64,000 bases of DNA from Sinorhizobium sp. RAC02 (GTDB taxonomy: Bacteria; Pseudomonadota; Alphaproteobacteria; Rhizobiales; Rhizobiaceae): the NCBI RefSeq assembly GCF_001713395.1, contig NZ_CP016450.1:3316501-3380500 (forward strand), given 5' to 3'. The translations under genes and the position numbers were made by a program. Shown piece by piece: positions 19,519 through 28,157 of the stretch (positions are counted from its first letter, which is position 1; each line of letters opens with the position of its first letter). The notes beneath the pieces are model-generated. The model searched no databases. It saw only the letters and a program-made list of their open reading frames with translations, and was not told where the DNA came from.

Positions 19519-21027
19519 ATGACGGATGCAAAACCCCTGCTGGAAGCCCGGCAGGTGTTCATGGGATTCTTCGGCAATCCCGTTCTGAAGGGCGTCGACA
19601 TCGCCCTTCATCCCGGCAGGGTGCACGCCCTGCTGGGGGAGAACGGAGCTGGAAAATCCACGCTGATCAATCTTCTCTCCGGTGCCCTCCAGCCGGACAG
19701 CGGCACGATTGCCGTCGACGGTCGGCCGGCCGGGCGTTTCAGCCCGGCGGCCGCCCGTGCGGCTGGCATTGCCGTGGTGCAGCAGGAACTCAGCCTCACC
19801 GCCGACCTGTCGATCGCCGAGAACATCGGGCTTGGCGCCTTCCCGCGCCGCTTTGGCCTGATCGACTATGCGGCGCTGCATCGCGGCGTGCGTGAGGTTT
19901 GCGCCATGGTGGGGCTGACCGAGCCGCTCGACATGCCGGTTGCCGATCTCGCCCTTGGCCGTCGCCAGATGGTGGAGATCGCCAAGGCGCTGTTCCGCAA
20001 GCCGCGTGTGCTCATCCTCGACGAGCCAACCTCCTCGCTTTCCGCCCATGAGGCCGGCATTCTGGCCGGCGTCATTGAGAGGCTGCGGGAGCGCGGCACC
20101 GCACTTCTCTACATTTCCCACCGCCTCAACGAGGTGCAGGCGCTCTGCGCGCATGTCACCGTGCTGAAGGACGGCGGCGTCACGGCGGACCAGTCGCTGT
20201 CGGGTATCGACGGCGAAGGGCTGGTGCGCCTGATGGTCGGCCGCGAGACGGGTGATCTCTTCCCGCCGCGCCCGGCATGCACGCCCGGCGCACTGCGCAT
20301 CGACGTCGATGGACTTTCCGCGGGCCTCGTGCGCGATATCACCTTCTCCGCCCGTGCCGGCGAAATCGTCGGAATCGGTGGGCTTGTCGGGCAGGGGCAG
20401 GAAGATCTGTTGCTGGGCCTCTACGGGGCGATCCCGGCGAGGGCCACCAGGGCGGAGGTTTCGGGCGTGCCCGCGCTGCCGGCGGATGTCGGCGCGGCGA
20501 ACGCCGCCGGCCTCGTCTATGTGCCGGCCGACCGCAAGCACGAGGGGCTGGTTCTGCCCCATTCCATTGCCTCCAACCTCATCCTGCCCTCGCTCGGCCG
20601 TCTCGCCCGCAACGGGTTTCGCGATTCGGCGGCGGAGACCGGCCTTATCGCCGACCTGGCACGCCGGCTGACCATCAAGGGCGACGTCGCTCGCCCGGTC
20701 CAGGCGCTGTCCGGCGGCAACCAGCAGAAGGTGGCGCTCGCCAAGTGGCTGCCGCTCGATCCCTCCGTGCTGCTGCTCAACGACCCGACGCGCGGCGTCG
20801 ATATCGAGACCAAGCGTGAAATCTACCTGATGCTGCGTGCCTTCGCCGCCGAAGGGCGGCTCATCATCATCGCCAGCTCCGACACGCCGGAGCTCGTACA
20901 TCTCTGTGACCGTGTCGTCGTGCTGCGCGAGGGCCATGTCGCCGCGACGCTTGTCGGTAATGCGATCAGCGAAGAGGCCATCGTCGGCGCGGCCATGGGC
21001 GTCGATAGAAAGGGAGCGGCCGCATGA
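19519..21027 (+). CDS. sugar-type ABC transporter ATP-binding protein (double ABC domain)
   Basis: 502 residues. Two fused ABC domains as in RbsA/MglA. Domain 1 has GENGAGKST, LALGRRQMVEIAKAL and LILDEPTSSLS. Domain 2 has a degenerate Walker A (GLVGQGQED) but a good signature, LSGGNQQKVALAKWL, and LLLNDPTRGVD. The ATG at 19519 has GAAGGA 7 bases upstream; a GTG at 19504 is less likely. The second domain's Walker A is weak in the whole family, so only one site probably hydrolyses ATP. Confidence 0.93.
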   Translation: MTDAKPLLEARQVFMGFFGNPVLKGVDIALHPGRVHALLGENGAGKSTLINLLSGALQPDSGTIAVDGRPAGRFSPAAARAAGIAVVQQELSLTADLSIAENIGLGAFPRRFGLIDYAALHRGVREVCAMVGLTEPLDMPVADLALGRRQMVEIAKALFRKPRVLILDEPTSSLSAHEAGILAGVIERLRERGTALLYISHRLNEVQALCAHVTVLKDGGVTADQSLSGIDGEGLVRLMVGRETGDLFPPRPACTPGALRIDVDGLSAGLVRDITFSARAGEIVGIGGLVGQGQEDLLLGLYGAIPARATRAEVSGVPALPADVGAANAAGLVYVPADRKHEGLVLPHSIASNLILPSLGRLARNGFRDSAAETGLIADLARRLTIKGDVARPVQALSGGNQQKVALAKWLPLDPSVLLLNDPTRGVDIETKREIYLMLRAFAAEGRLIIIASSDTPELVHLCDRVVVLREGHVAATLVGNAISEEAIVGAAMGVDRKGAAA

Positions 21028-21989
21028 GCGCTGTTTCGTCCTCCTTCGGGCTCTATGGCGCCATCCAGCGTCGCCGCAATCGCGGCCTTGGCGGCCTCTA
21101 CTTCGTCGTCGCCGCGTTTCTCGTGCTTTATGCGGTGCTCTTTCCGGGCCTTCTTTCGATCGGCGGCTTTTCCAAGTTCACGCAGAACTGGTTTCCGCTC
21201 GCGCTCGTCACGATGGCCCAGGCACTGCTGATGCTGAATGGCGGCATCACGCTGGCGATTGGCCCGCTTGTCAGCCTCGGCGCGGTGATCGCGGCAACCA
21301 CCATGGGCGGCGTGTTCGGCGTGCCGGGCGGCATTCTCGCCGTCGCCTTCACCGGCCTTGCCATCGGCGCCGTCATCGGCGTCATCGTGGCGCAGCTGCG
21401 CCTGCCGGCGATCATCGTCACGCTGGCCGGCTCCTTCATCATCACCGGCGTGGCACTGCTTCTCCTGCCCCGCCCTGGCGGCTTCATTCCCGGCTGGCTT
21501 TCCACCATGCTTGCCGGCCACACGCCCGTCGCCTTCCTGCTGCTCGTCCTCATCCTGGCACTCTGGAAGGTGTTTCTGGCGACGCCGCTCGGCCTCGGCA
21601 TCTATGCGGCGGGTGACAACCCGATCGGCGCCTTCCGCTCCGGTGTGCCGGTCGAGCGGGTGAAGATCGTCGCCTTCGCGCTTTCCGGCCTGCTTACCGC
21701 GCTGGCGGGGCTCTTCGTCGCCGCGCAGACCGGCTCGGGCGACCCGGTCATCGGCGCACCCTTCACACTCAACTCCATTGCCGCGGCGGTGCTCGGCGGC
21801 GTCGGCTTCCTCGGCGGCAAGGGCACGATGCGCGGGGCGATCTGCGGCAGCCTGCTGCTATCGGTGATGATCAATGTGATGTTCTTCCTCGGTTTCCCGC
21901 CGGTCGCGCAATACATCGCGCAGGGCCTCATCATCGTCGGTGCCGTCGCGGTGCCGGAACTTCTCAAGCAGTGGAGAGCCAGGCGATGA
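21024..21989 (+). CDS. ABC transporter permease (RbsC type), first of two
   Basis: 321 residues, hydrophobic with about nine predicted membrane segments. GGITLAIGPLVSLGAVIAA and NSIAAAVLGGVGFLGGKGTMRG are the BPD_transp_2 family motifs, the latter near the ATPase-coupling loop. The ATG overlaps the ATPase stop (ATGA). With the next gene it forms an asymmetric permease pair, less common than the single homodimeric RbsC. Confidence 0.92.
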   Translation: MSAVSSSFGLYGAIQRRRNRGLGGLYFVVAAFLVLYAVLFPGLLSIGGFSKFTQNWFPLALVTMAQALLMLNGGITLAIGPLVSLGAVIAATTMGGVFGVPGGILAVAFTGLAIGAVIGVIVAQLRLPAIIVTLAGSFIITGVALLLLPRPGGFIPGWLSTMLAGHTPVAFLLLVLILALWKVFLATPLGLGIYAAGDNPIGAFRSGVPVERVKIVAFALSGLLTALAGLFVAAQTGSGDPVIGAPFTLNSIAAAVLGGVGFLGGKGTMRGAICGSLLLSVMINVMFFLGFPPVAQYIAQGLIIVGAVAVPELLKQWRARR

Positions 21990-22927
21990 AGGCCGCAAAA
22001 TCCCTGTTGCGCAATCCGCCGCTGCTCACCCTCGTCCTGGTGGCGCTCGTCTGGCTGGTTGCCGGCCTTACGCTGCGCGGCTTCGGCGCCTACGGTCATC
22101 TGCGCTACCTGCTGGAACTCGCCGCGGTCATCGGCATTGCCGCCGCCGGACAGACGCTGGTCATCCTGATGGGCGGCATCGACCTTTCGGTCGGCGCGGT
22201 CATCACCGTCACGGCGATCCTCGTGCCGCTGATTTCACCCGCCTGGGATCCGACCGGTCTTGTCGGTATCGCACTTGCGCTGACGATTGCCACCGGCATC
22301 GGCGTCCTTAATGGGGCGGGCGCCGCCTATCTGCGCGTGCCGCCGATCATCATGACGCTCGCCATGGCGACGTTCCTGCAAGGTCTGCTCGTCGTCGTGG
22401 CCGGCGGCAGCGCGGTCACCGTCAGCAATCCCGCCGTGCTCCTGCTGGGGCAGGCAAGGCCGCTCGGGGTTCCGGCCGGCATCCTGCTCTGGCTCGTGGT
22501 CTCGGCCGCCGTGCTGCTCATCATCCACCGCATGCCGATCGGCGCGCGCTTCCTGGCACTCGGCGCAAACCCGCTCGCCGCCCGCCTGTCCGGCGTCAGT
22601 GTGGCGCGCAACACGCTGATCCTCTATGCGTTGTCCGGCTTTTTCGCGGGTCTCGCCGGCATTCTGGTGCTCGGCATGAACCGGCAGGGTTATGTCGGCA
22701 TCGGCGATCCCTACCTGCTGACGTCAATTGCTGCCGTCGTGCTCGGCGGCACCTCCATCCTCGGCGGGCGCGGCACCTATGCCGGCACCATTCCGGGCGC
22801 CATCCTGCTCGTGACGACCACGGCGCTGATCACGGTGGTCAACGCCTCGCCCGGCTGGCGCTCCATCATGTTCGGCACGCTGATCCTGTCGCTTCTCCTG
22901 GTTTCCGGCCGCGAGGCGCGGCGATGA
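21986..22927 (+). CDS. ABC transporter permease (RbsC type), second of two
   Basis: 313 residues from the ATG at 21986 that overlaps the previous stop (ATGA). Motifs parallel those of the first permease: GGIDLSVGAVITVTAI, NPLAARLSGVSV and SIAAVVLGGTSILGGRGTYAG. A GTG at 21971 is possible but would overlap more. Two different permeases in one importer suggest a heterodimeric channel. Confidence 0.92.
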   Translation: MKAAKSLLRNPPLLTLVLVALVWLVAGLTLRGFGAYGHLRYLLELAAVIGIAAAGQTLVILMGGIDLSVGAVITVTAILVPLISPAWDPTGLVGIALALTIATGIGVLNGAGAAYLRVPPIIMTLAMATFLQGLLVVVAGGSAVTVSNPAVLLLGQARPLGVPAGILLWLVVSAAVLLIIHRMPIGARFLALGANPLAARLSGVSVARNTLILYALSGFFAGLAGILVLGMNRQGYVGIGDPYLLTSIAAVVLGGTSILGGRGTYAGTIPGAILLVTTTALITVVNASPGWRSIMFGTLILSLLLVSGREARR

Positions 22928-23880
22928 CGGCGCGCTATGACGGGCCGGTCATCGACCCGCACCATCATCTCTGGGACTTGTCGCTGAAACGCCATCCCTG
23001 GCTGGTAAAAGCCCGGACGGCTGGCGAGGAGATGGTTTTCGGCAGCCTCGCACCGCTCCTGCGCGACTACGGCATCGCGGACTACCGTGCCGATGCCGCA
23101 AACCAGAATGTGGTCGCCACCGTACATGTCGAGGCTGGCTGGTCGGATGCCCATCCGCTGGAGGAAAGCCGTTGGCTGGATGGTCTGGACCGCAGCGCCG
23201 GCGTGGCGAGGCGCTACGTTGCGCGCGTTTCGCTCGACAGTCCTGATGCCGCGCGCCTCATCGACGCGGAAGCGGACAATCCCAACGTGGTCGGCATCCG
23301 CGACATCGTGAGCTGGCATCCTGAGCCGGCGAAGAGTTTTGCCGCGCGCGCCTACCGCATGGTCGATCCCGTCTGGCGGACCGGGTTGGCGCATGCCTCC
23401 GGGCTCGGGCTGGTCTTCGATCTCATGCTCTATCCCTGGCAGATGGTCGAGGCGCTCGACCTGGTGACCGCCTTTCCCGATACGCTCTTCGTGCTCAACC
23501 ATGGGGGAAGTCCGGCCGATCGTACGGCGGGGGGCATGGCGCTGTGGCGCAGTGGCCTTCGTGCGCTCGGCAGGCAACCGAATGTCCGCCTGAAGATTTC
23601 CGACCTCGTCGCCTACGACAATGACTGGACGCCCGGAAGCCTCGGTCCGGTGATCGAACATTGCCTCGACTGCTTCGGCCCGGAGCGGTCGATGTTTGCC
23701 AGCGATTTTCCCGTCGCCGGCCTGCACGCGTCCTTCGATGAGGTTTATGCGGTCTTCCGCGCCGCTGCTGCTCCGCTCTCCATCGATGAGCAGCGCGCCC
23801 TTTTCTTCACGACCGCCAACGATACCTACCGCCTCGGGATGAGCGATCCCGCCTTGGGCGAAGGAGAAAACCATGTCTGA
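22924..23880 (+). CDS. amidohydrolase family protein (lactonase-like, COG3618 type)
   Basis: 318 residues. VIDPHHHLWDL (His13-15) supplies the metal ligands of an amidohydrolase-2 TIM barrel; LNHGGSPAD and MFASDFPVAGL (catalytic Asp) follow in family order. Relatives hydrolyse sugar or aromatic lactones. It overlaps the permease by 4 bases and the next enzyme gene by 8, so it is co-translated with the importer. It probably opens a lactone or cleaves an amide in the imported compound's route; the exact substrate is not visible. Confidence 0.88.
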   Translation: MTARYDGPVIDPHHHLWDLSLKRHPWLVKARTAGEEMVFGSLAPLLRDYGIADYRADAANQNVVATVHVEAGWSDAHPLEESRWLDGLDRSAGVARRYVARVSLDSPDAARLIDAEADNPNVVGIRDIVSWHPEPAKSFAARAYRMVDPVWRTGLAHASGLGLVFDLMLYPWQMVEALDLVTAFPDTLFVLNHGGSPADRTAGGMALWRSGLRALGRQPNVRLKISDLVAYDNDWTPGSLGPVIEHCLDCFGPERSMFASDFPVAGLHASFDEVYAVFRAAAAPLSIDEQRALFFTTANDTYRLGMSDPALGEGENHV

Positions 23881-25186
23881 CCTGCACGCAAATGGCGCGG
23901 ACAATCCGCTGATCGACGACCGCATTCGCGGGTTCCCGCCGGGACACGCAGCCTTGCCGCTCGATGCGCTCGGAAAGCAGGGCTGGAAACCCTATGACGG
24001 CACGATGGCGCTGCCGCTGATCTCTCTCGACCGACAGGCCTTCGCCGGTAATATCGACCTGATGATGGCCTATGTGAAGGATCATGGCGTCGAGATCGCC
24101 CCGCATGCCAAAACGCCCATGTCTACGGCGATTGCCGGCGCACTGCTGGCGGTCGGCGCCTGGGGCACGACGGTTGCGGATATCCGACAGGCCGCAGTGA
24201 TGCTGAAGGCCGGCCAGCGTCGGCTGATCCTCGCCAACGAGATCGGCGGCATCGCCGCCGCGCGCCGGCTGGCCGCCCTGCTTGCCTTCTATCCCGAGGC
24301 GGAGATGCATGTCTTCGTCGATTCCGTCCCTCTTGCCACGGCCCTTAGTGCCGCTTGGCGCGAACGCAATGACCTGCCGCCGCTCGGCCTGATGGTGGAG
24401 TTGGGCATTGGCCGCGCCGGGGTGCGCGATCCGGACGCGGCGGGTGCGATTGTCGATACCATCCTTGCGGCCGAGACACCGAGTTTCCGCCTCACCGGCA
24501 TCGCCGCCTACGAGGGCGCTGCCGCGACAGCAGACGCAGATGAAACCCTGCGCCGGATCGACGGGCTGGTTGCCATGACGGCGACCTTCCTGCCCGCGGT
24601 CCGCGCCAGAATCGGCAAGAAACGGCCGCTCATCCTGACAGCGGGCGGCTCGGTATTTTTCGACCGGGTCGTCGCCGGCCTTTCGGCTGCGGTCTCGGCC
24701 GATCCCGATTGCCGCCTGGTGCTGCGCAGCGGGGCGATCTTCTTCCACGATCACGGCGTCTATGAACGCGGCCTTGCGGGCCTCGATGCGCGCGGCGGTT
24801 TCCAGTTTGGCGGTGACGTCCGCTCCGCATCAAAGGGCTTCAAGCCGGCGCTGCGCGTCTGGGCTGAGGTGCTGTCGCGGCCCGAGCCGGGGCTCGCGAT
24901 CTGTGGCATGGGCCTTCGCGACGTCGCGATCGACCAGGGCCTGCCCCGGCCGCTTGCACTTTATCGAGACAGCGCGCGCCGCGCCGATTTCACCGGTGCC
25001 GACGTGCTGCGCCTCAACGACCAGCACGCCTTCGTGACCGTGCCCGCCGGCAGCGATGTGGCCATCGGCGACGTGGTCGAGTTCGGCATTTCGCATCCCT
25101 GCACCTGCCTCGACCGGCATGCCATCCTTTACGGCCTCGACCCGGACCACACGGTCGTGACCGCCTATCTCACCAGCTTCGGCTGA
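23873..25186 (+). CDS. PLP-dependent fold-III enzyme, D-serine dehydratase/D-threonine aldolase (DSD1) family
   Basis: 437 residues. The alanine-racemase-type barrel has the PLP lysine in APHAKT (Lys80), and the C-terminal beta domain holds ISHPCTCLDRH (His408, Cys410), the zinc-binding pair of DSD1-type D-serine dehydratases. The family acts on D-3-hydroxy amino acids (D-serine, D-threonine, D-hydroxyaspartate) by dehydration or aldol cleavage. The PLP fold, zinc motif and adjacent RidA make a dehydratase reaction plausible. The first 40 residues are less conserved. Substrate unproven. Confidence 0.86.
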   Translation: MSDLHANGADNPLIDDRIRGFPPGHAALPLDALGKQGWKPYDGTMALPLISLDRQAFAGNIDLMMAYVKDHGVEIAPHAKTPMSTAIAGALLAVGAWGTTVADIRQAAVMLKAGQRRLILANEIGGIAAARRLAALLAFYPEAEMHVFVDSVPLATALSAAWRERNDLPPLGLMVELGIGRAGVRDPDAAGAIVDTILAAETPSFRLTGIAAYEGAAATADADETLRRIDGLVAMTATFLPAVRARIGKKRPLILTAGGSVFFDRVVAGLSAAVSADPDCRLVLRSGAIFFHDHGVYERGLAGLDARGGFQFGGDVRSASKGFKPALRVWAEVLSRPEPGLAICGMGLRDVAIDQGLPRPLALYRDSARRADFTGADVLRLNDQHAFVTVPAGSDVAIGDVVEFGISHPCTCLDRHAILYGLDPDHTVVTAYLTSFG

Positions 25187-25222
25187 ACGTCTCCTCCCAA
25201 GGCAAAAAAAGGAAAACACGCC

Positions 25223-25567
25223 ATGATCCAGCGCTATCAGAAGGGCTCGCGCATGAGCCAGGCCGTCAGCTTCGGCGGGCTCGTTTATATTGCCGGCCAG
25301 GTCGCGGAAGACCGCAAGGCCGCCATCGAGGACCAGACGCGCGACGTGCTCGGCAAGATCGACACCCTTCTGAAGGAGGCCGGCACGGATCGCTCGAAAC
25401 TGCTCGCCGTCAATGTCTTCCTGCCGGCGATTGTCGATTTCGAGGCCATGAACGGCGTCTACGATGCCTGGATCGACCCGGCAAACCCGCCGGCCCGCGC
25501 CTGTGTCGAGGCGCGCCTTGCCGATCCGGACCTGCGCGTCGAAATGACCGCCGTCGCGGCGCTTTGA
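25223..25567 (+). CDS. RidA family protein (enamine/imine deaminase type)
   Basis: 114 residues, the usual RidA length, reading GGLVYIAGQVAED and ending in RACVEARLADPDLRVEMTAVAAL, where the conserved Arg and Glu of the family sit. RidA proteins form trimers and hydrolyse reactive 2-aminoacrylate-type enamines released by PLP-dependent dehydratases. Its place directly after the DSD1-type gene fits that job. 36 bases separate the genes. Confidence 0.9.
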   Translation: MIQRYQKGSRMSQAVSFGGLVYIAGQVAEDRKAAIEDQTRDVLGKIDTLLKEAGTDRSKLLAVNVFLPAIVDFEAMNGVYDAWIDPANPPARACVEARLADPDLRVEMTAVAAL

Positions 25568-25577
25568 GAGGCGCATC

Positions 25578-26591
25578 ATGCACAGCGGCCTCGTCAATCC
25601 GATCGATTTTACGCTGGAAGGCCGGCAGTCCGGCCATCTCGCCATCCCCTATTCGATCGACCGTTCGCCCTATTATCAGATCCGTGTCCCGATCCTGCGC
25701 CTCAGCAACGGCGAGGGGCCGAGCCTGCTCCTGATGGCCGGCAACCATGGCGACGAATATGAAGGCGAACTCCAGCTCGGGCGGCTGATGCGCCTGCTCG
25801 ACGTCGACAGGATTCGCGGCTCCGTCACCATCCTGCCGATGGCGAACCTGCCGGCGGTGATGGCGGCGAAGCGCTGCTCGCCGTTCGACGGCGGCAATCT
25901 CAACCGCGCCTTTCCGGGCGATGCGACGGGTACGCCGACGGCGCGGATGGCGCATTTCCTCGAACACACGCTTTTTCCCCTGCATGACGTGGTGCTCGAT
26001 CTGCATTCGGGCGGCACCTCCATGGCGCATCTGCCCTGTACGCTGATCGAGCGGCAGGCGGATGCCGCGCGCTTCGCCCGCGCCGTCTCGCTGATGCGGG
26101 CCATGGGCGCCGCGCATGCCTTCATCGCCGACAACGGGCCGGCGGCACCGACCTCGATGGGGGCGGCGGGCCGGGCCGGGGCGATCGGCCTTTCGGGCGA
26201 GTTCGGCGGTGGGGGAACGGTGACGCCGGAGACGATGGCGTTCACGGCCGGAGCGATCGATCGTTTGCTCGTGGCGCTCGGCCTCGTCGAGGCTCCGGTG
26301 CTTTCGGGCGCATCGCTGCCTGCGCCACCGGCTCTGCAGCTACTCTCTTTGTCGCGGCACAGCCAGGGTATCTATGCCAGCCGACGCGGCTGGTTCGAGC
26401 CGGCCGCGGCACTCGGAACGCGTGTTGCGGCCGGCGATCGTGCCGGCTGGTATCACGACCTCGAACGGCTGGAGCAGCCCGAGGAGGAGCTGCGCTTTGC
26501 CGAGGGTGGCATCGTCATCTCCCATCGCCTGCATTGCGACAGCCAGGCCGGCGATTGCCTGATCCAGGTCGCCGAGCCGATCGACGGGTGA
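25578..26591 (+). CDS. succinylglutamate desuccinylase/aspartoacylase family deacylase (DoeB-like)
   Basis: 337 residues. Zinc-peptidase motifs GNHGDEYEGE (His57, Glu60), NLNRAFPG (107-114) and DLHSGG (His143), then a C-terminal beta domain. The layout resembles DoeB, which deacetylates N-acetyl-diaminobutyrate in ectoine breakdown, but no ectoine genes are present. It probably removes an acyl group from an amino compound. It is last in the importer operon and converges with the TIM-barrel gene, stop to stop across 11 bases. Confidence 0.87.
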   Translation: MHSGLVNPIDFTLEGRQSGHLAIPYSIDRSPYYQIRVPILRLSNGEGPSLLLMAGNHGDEYEGELQLGRLMRLLDVDRIRGSVTILPMANLPAVMAAKRCSPFDGGNLNRAFPGDATGTPTARMAHFLEHTLFPLHDVVLDLHSGGTSMAHLPCTLIERQADAARFARAVSLMRAMGAAHAFIADNGPAAPTSMGAAGRAGAIGLSGEFGGGGTVTPETMAFTAGAIDRLLVALGLVEAPVLSGASLPAPPALQLLSLSRHSQGIYASRRGWFEPAAALGTRVAAGDRAGWYHDLERLEQPEEELRFAEGGIVISHRLHCDSQAGDCLIQVAEPIDG

Positions 26592-26602
26592 GGATGATCA
26601 TC

Positions 26603-27787
26603 TCAGGTGATCGCGTCGACGGCCTCGCGTACCCAGTCGAGGCGTTTTGCCGGAATGAGGCCGTAGTTGTAGAAGTTCACGCCATCGGCGCCGGCTTCGA
26701 CGGCGGCCTTGGCGCGCGCGGTGAGGATCGCCGGACCGTCGACTTCGGGATAGAAGACGCGCAGGCCCAACCCTAAAAACTTTTCCGGGCCGAGCAGGGC
26801 GCGGCCGGTGTGCATGACATCGGCGATGGCCTCGGGCGTCATGTCGTAGCAGCAGAGGATCGCGCCGTCGCAGAGTTTTCCGACGGCCGCGAGATCGACC
26901 CCACCGAGCCAGCCGTCCTTGAGATCGATCAGCACGATGCGCGTCGCCGGGTCGGCGGCGGCCTTGATCTCGCCGATCAGGCTCGTCACCGGTTCGGAGC
27001 GCCAGATCAGGAAGGCGTGCAGTTCCGGGTGGGCGCGGAAGGCGTCGATACCGGCCGCGGGGAAATCGGGAAACTGTTTTTCCGGCACGGCCCGCTCGCA
27101 CAGTTCGGCAATGAAGCGGGCGACCGTCTTTCGGGCGCCCTCCACCGGGACACCGGCTTTTTCGGCGCGCGCGGTGCAATGGTCGCAGAAGCACAGCGAC
27201 AGCAAAAAGTCGTCCTCGGCGGTGAGGCCGACGCCGTCCTTTTCATGGTGGTATTCATGCGCGAAGCCCATGAAGTTCGGGCTTTCCAGCTCCAGCATGT
27301 CGGGCTGGTAGTTCGTCGTGATGTCGCGGACGAGGGTCACGACATAGTCGCGGGCTGCCGGGCTCGACGGGCAGAGATTGTAGTAGTTGGCGTTGCCATA
27401 GGCATTTCGGGTGACGTGGTCCGGGTGCAGCATGCCGAGCCGGCTGTTGTGCAGGCAGACGGTCCAGCAGGAGACCTTGAGGCCGGTCGTTTCGCGTGCC
27501 TTCGTCAGTGCGTCGAGCATGTCGCCGCGATCGAGAACGTTCTGCGCCACCAGCGGGCGGATCACCTTGTCCTGCCAGAGCGTGTCATCCGGGCGGAAAT
27601 AGACGGTGCCGTCTTCCGGGAAATAGGCCTTCTGGCTCGGGCTGCGCGGCTGCAGGAAGCGGCCTGCATGGTAGGAGGTCGCAACGCTCACGGTGTTGAG
27701 GCCGGCCCGGCCGGCAAGATCGGCGGCAAGCGCCTCGAGCCCCTGGTCCTGGATGTCCCAGGGATAGGTCCACATAGAAAGATGCAT
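26603..27787 (-). CDS. TIM-barrel glycoside-hydrolase-like protein, function unknown
   Basis: 394 residues from ATG 27787 (GGGAG site upstream). No signal peptide. Features include a SVATSYHAGRFL segment, MLELESPNF (Glu166, Glu168 as possible acid residues) and LCFCDHC (Cys199, Cys201, Cys204), then a long alpha/beta pattern. The Cys cluster after an acidic strand recalls glycoside-hydrolase-like proteins of unassigned activity. It shares the operator of the importer operon, so it probably acts on the same compound. I cannot name the reaction. Confidence 0.75.
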   Translation of the reverse strand: MHLSMWTYPWDIQDQGLEALAADLAGRAGLNTVSVATSYHAGRFLQPRSPSQKAYFPEDGTVYFRPDDTLWQDKVIRPLVAQNVLDRGDMLDALTKARETTGLKVSCWTVCLHNSRLGMLHPDHVTRNAYGNANYYNLCPSSPAARDYVVTLVRDITTNYQPDMLELESPNFMGFAHEYHHEKDGVGLTAEDDFLLSLCFCDHCTARAEKAGVPVEGARKTVARFIAELCERAVPEKQFPDFPAAGIDAFRAHPELHAFLIWRSEPVTSLIGEIKAAADPATRIVLIDLKDGWLGGVDLAAVGKLCDGAILCCYDMTPEAIADVMHTGRALLGPEKFLGLGLRVFYPEVDGPAILTARAKAAVEAGADGVNFYNYGLIPAKRLDWVREAVDAIT

Positions 27788-27807
27788 GGCGTGCTCCCGT
27801 TGCGCTT

Positions 27808-27845
27808 GTCCGGTACTTAGAACATGTGTCCATAATAGTGTCCAG
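27808..27845. promoter_or_regulatory. operator B, related to operator A
   Basis: It lies 20 bases upstream of the TIM-barrel start codon. It matches operator A at 27 of 36 positions, including GTCC at the edge, GTA, TTAGA and CATGTGT. Only the inner part is palindromic (GAACA-TG-TGTCC). The position suits repression of the minus-strand gene. Confidence 0.6.
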
Positions 27846-28157
27846 ATGGATTTTGGAGACACGACAGGCGGGCTTGCATTGCTGAGAGATTCGGTGCGGC
27901 CTGTCTTTCAGGTGGGATCATGTCGGGGCGATCCTCGGCTTCAGTCACAGCCCGGAACGACCCCGTTGGCATTTTCGACGCATTGGATGTCGCGAACCGG
28001 AGGGATTCCTTGCAAGAGGCGGCGTAGCTTCTCGCCATTGCAGGGGCTTGCGCTGGCGCAAGCGGACTGAAATATGCGCCATGCCGTAAGTGCGGCCCGC
28101 ATGACAAGGGGATCGCCGATGCTTGCCCCCGCATCGGCCGAACGCGAGATGGAACCG
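27846..28157. other. 312-base intergenic region upstream of purU
   Basis: No gene seen. A perfect 8-base-pair inverted repeat at 28046-28063 (GCTTGCGC, then TG, then GCGCAAGC) could form a hairpin in the purU leader. I looked for, and did not find, a glycine or other known riboswitch pattern. Confidence 0.4.

Noticed and set aside
25578..26591. Assignment of the deacylase to ectoine breakdown (doeB)
   Set aside because: The neighbouring genes do not include ectoine hydrolase, transaminase or ectoine transport genes.
27846..28157. Riboswitch (glycine or folate type) upstream of purU
   Set aside because: I could not find the conserved core of any known class; only a simple hairpin is visible.
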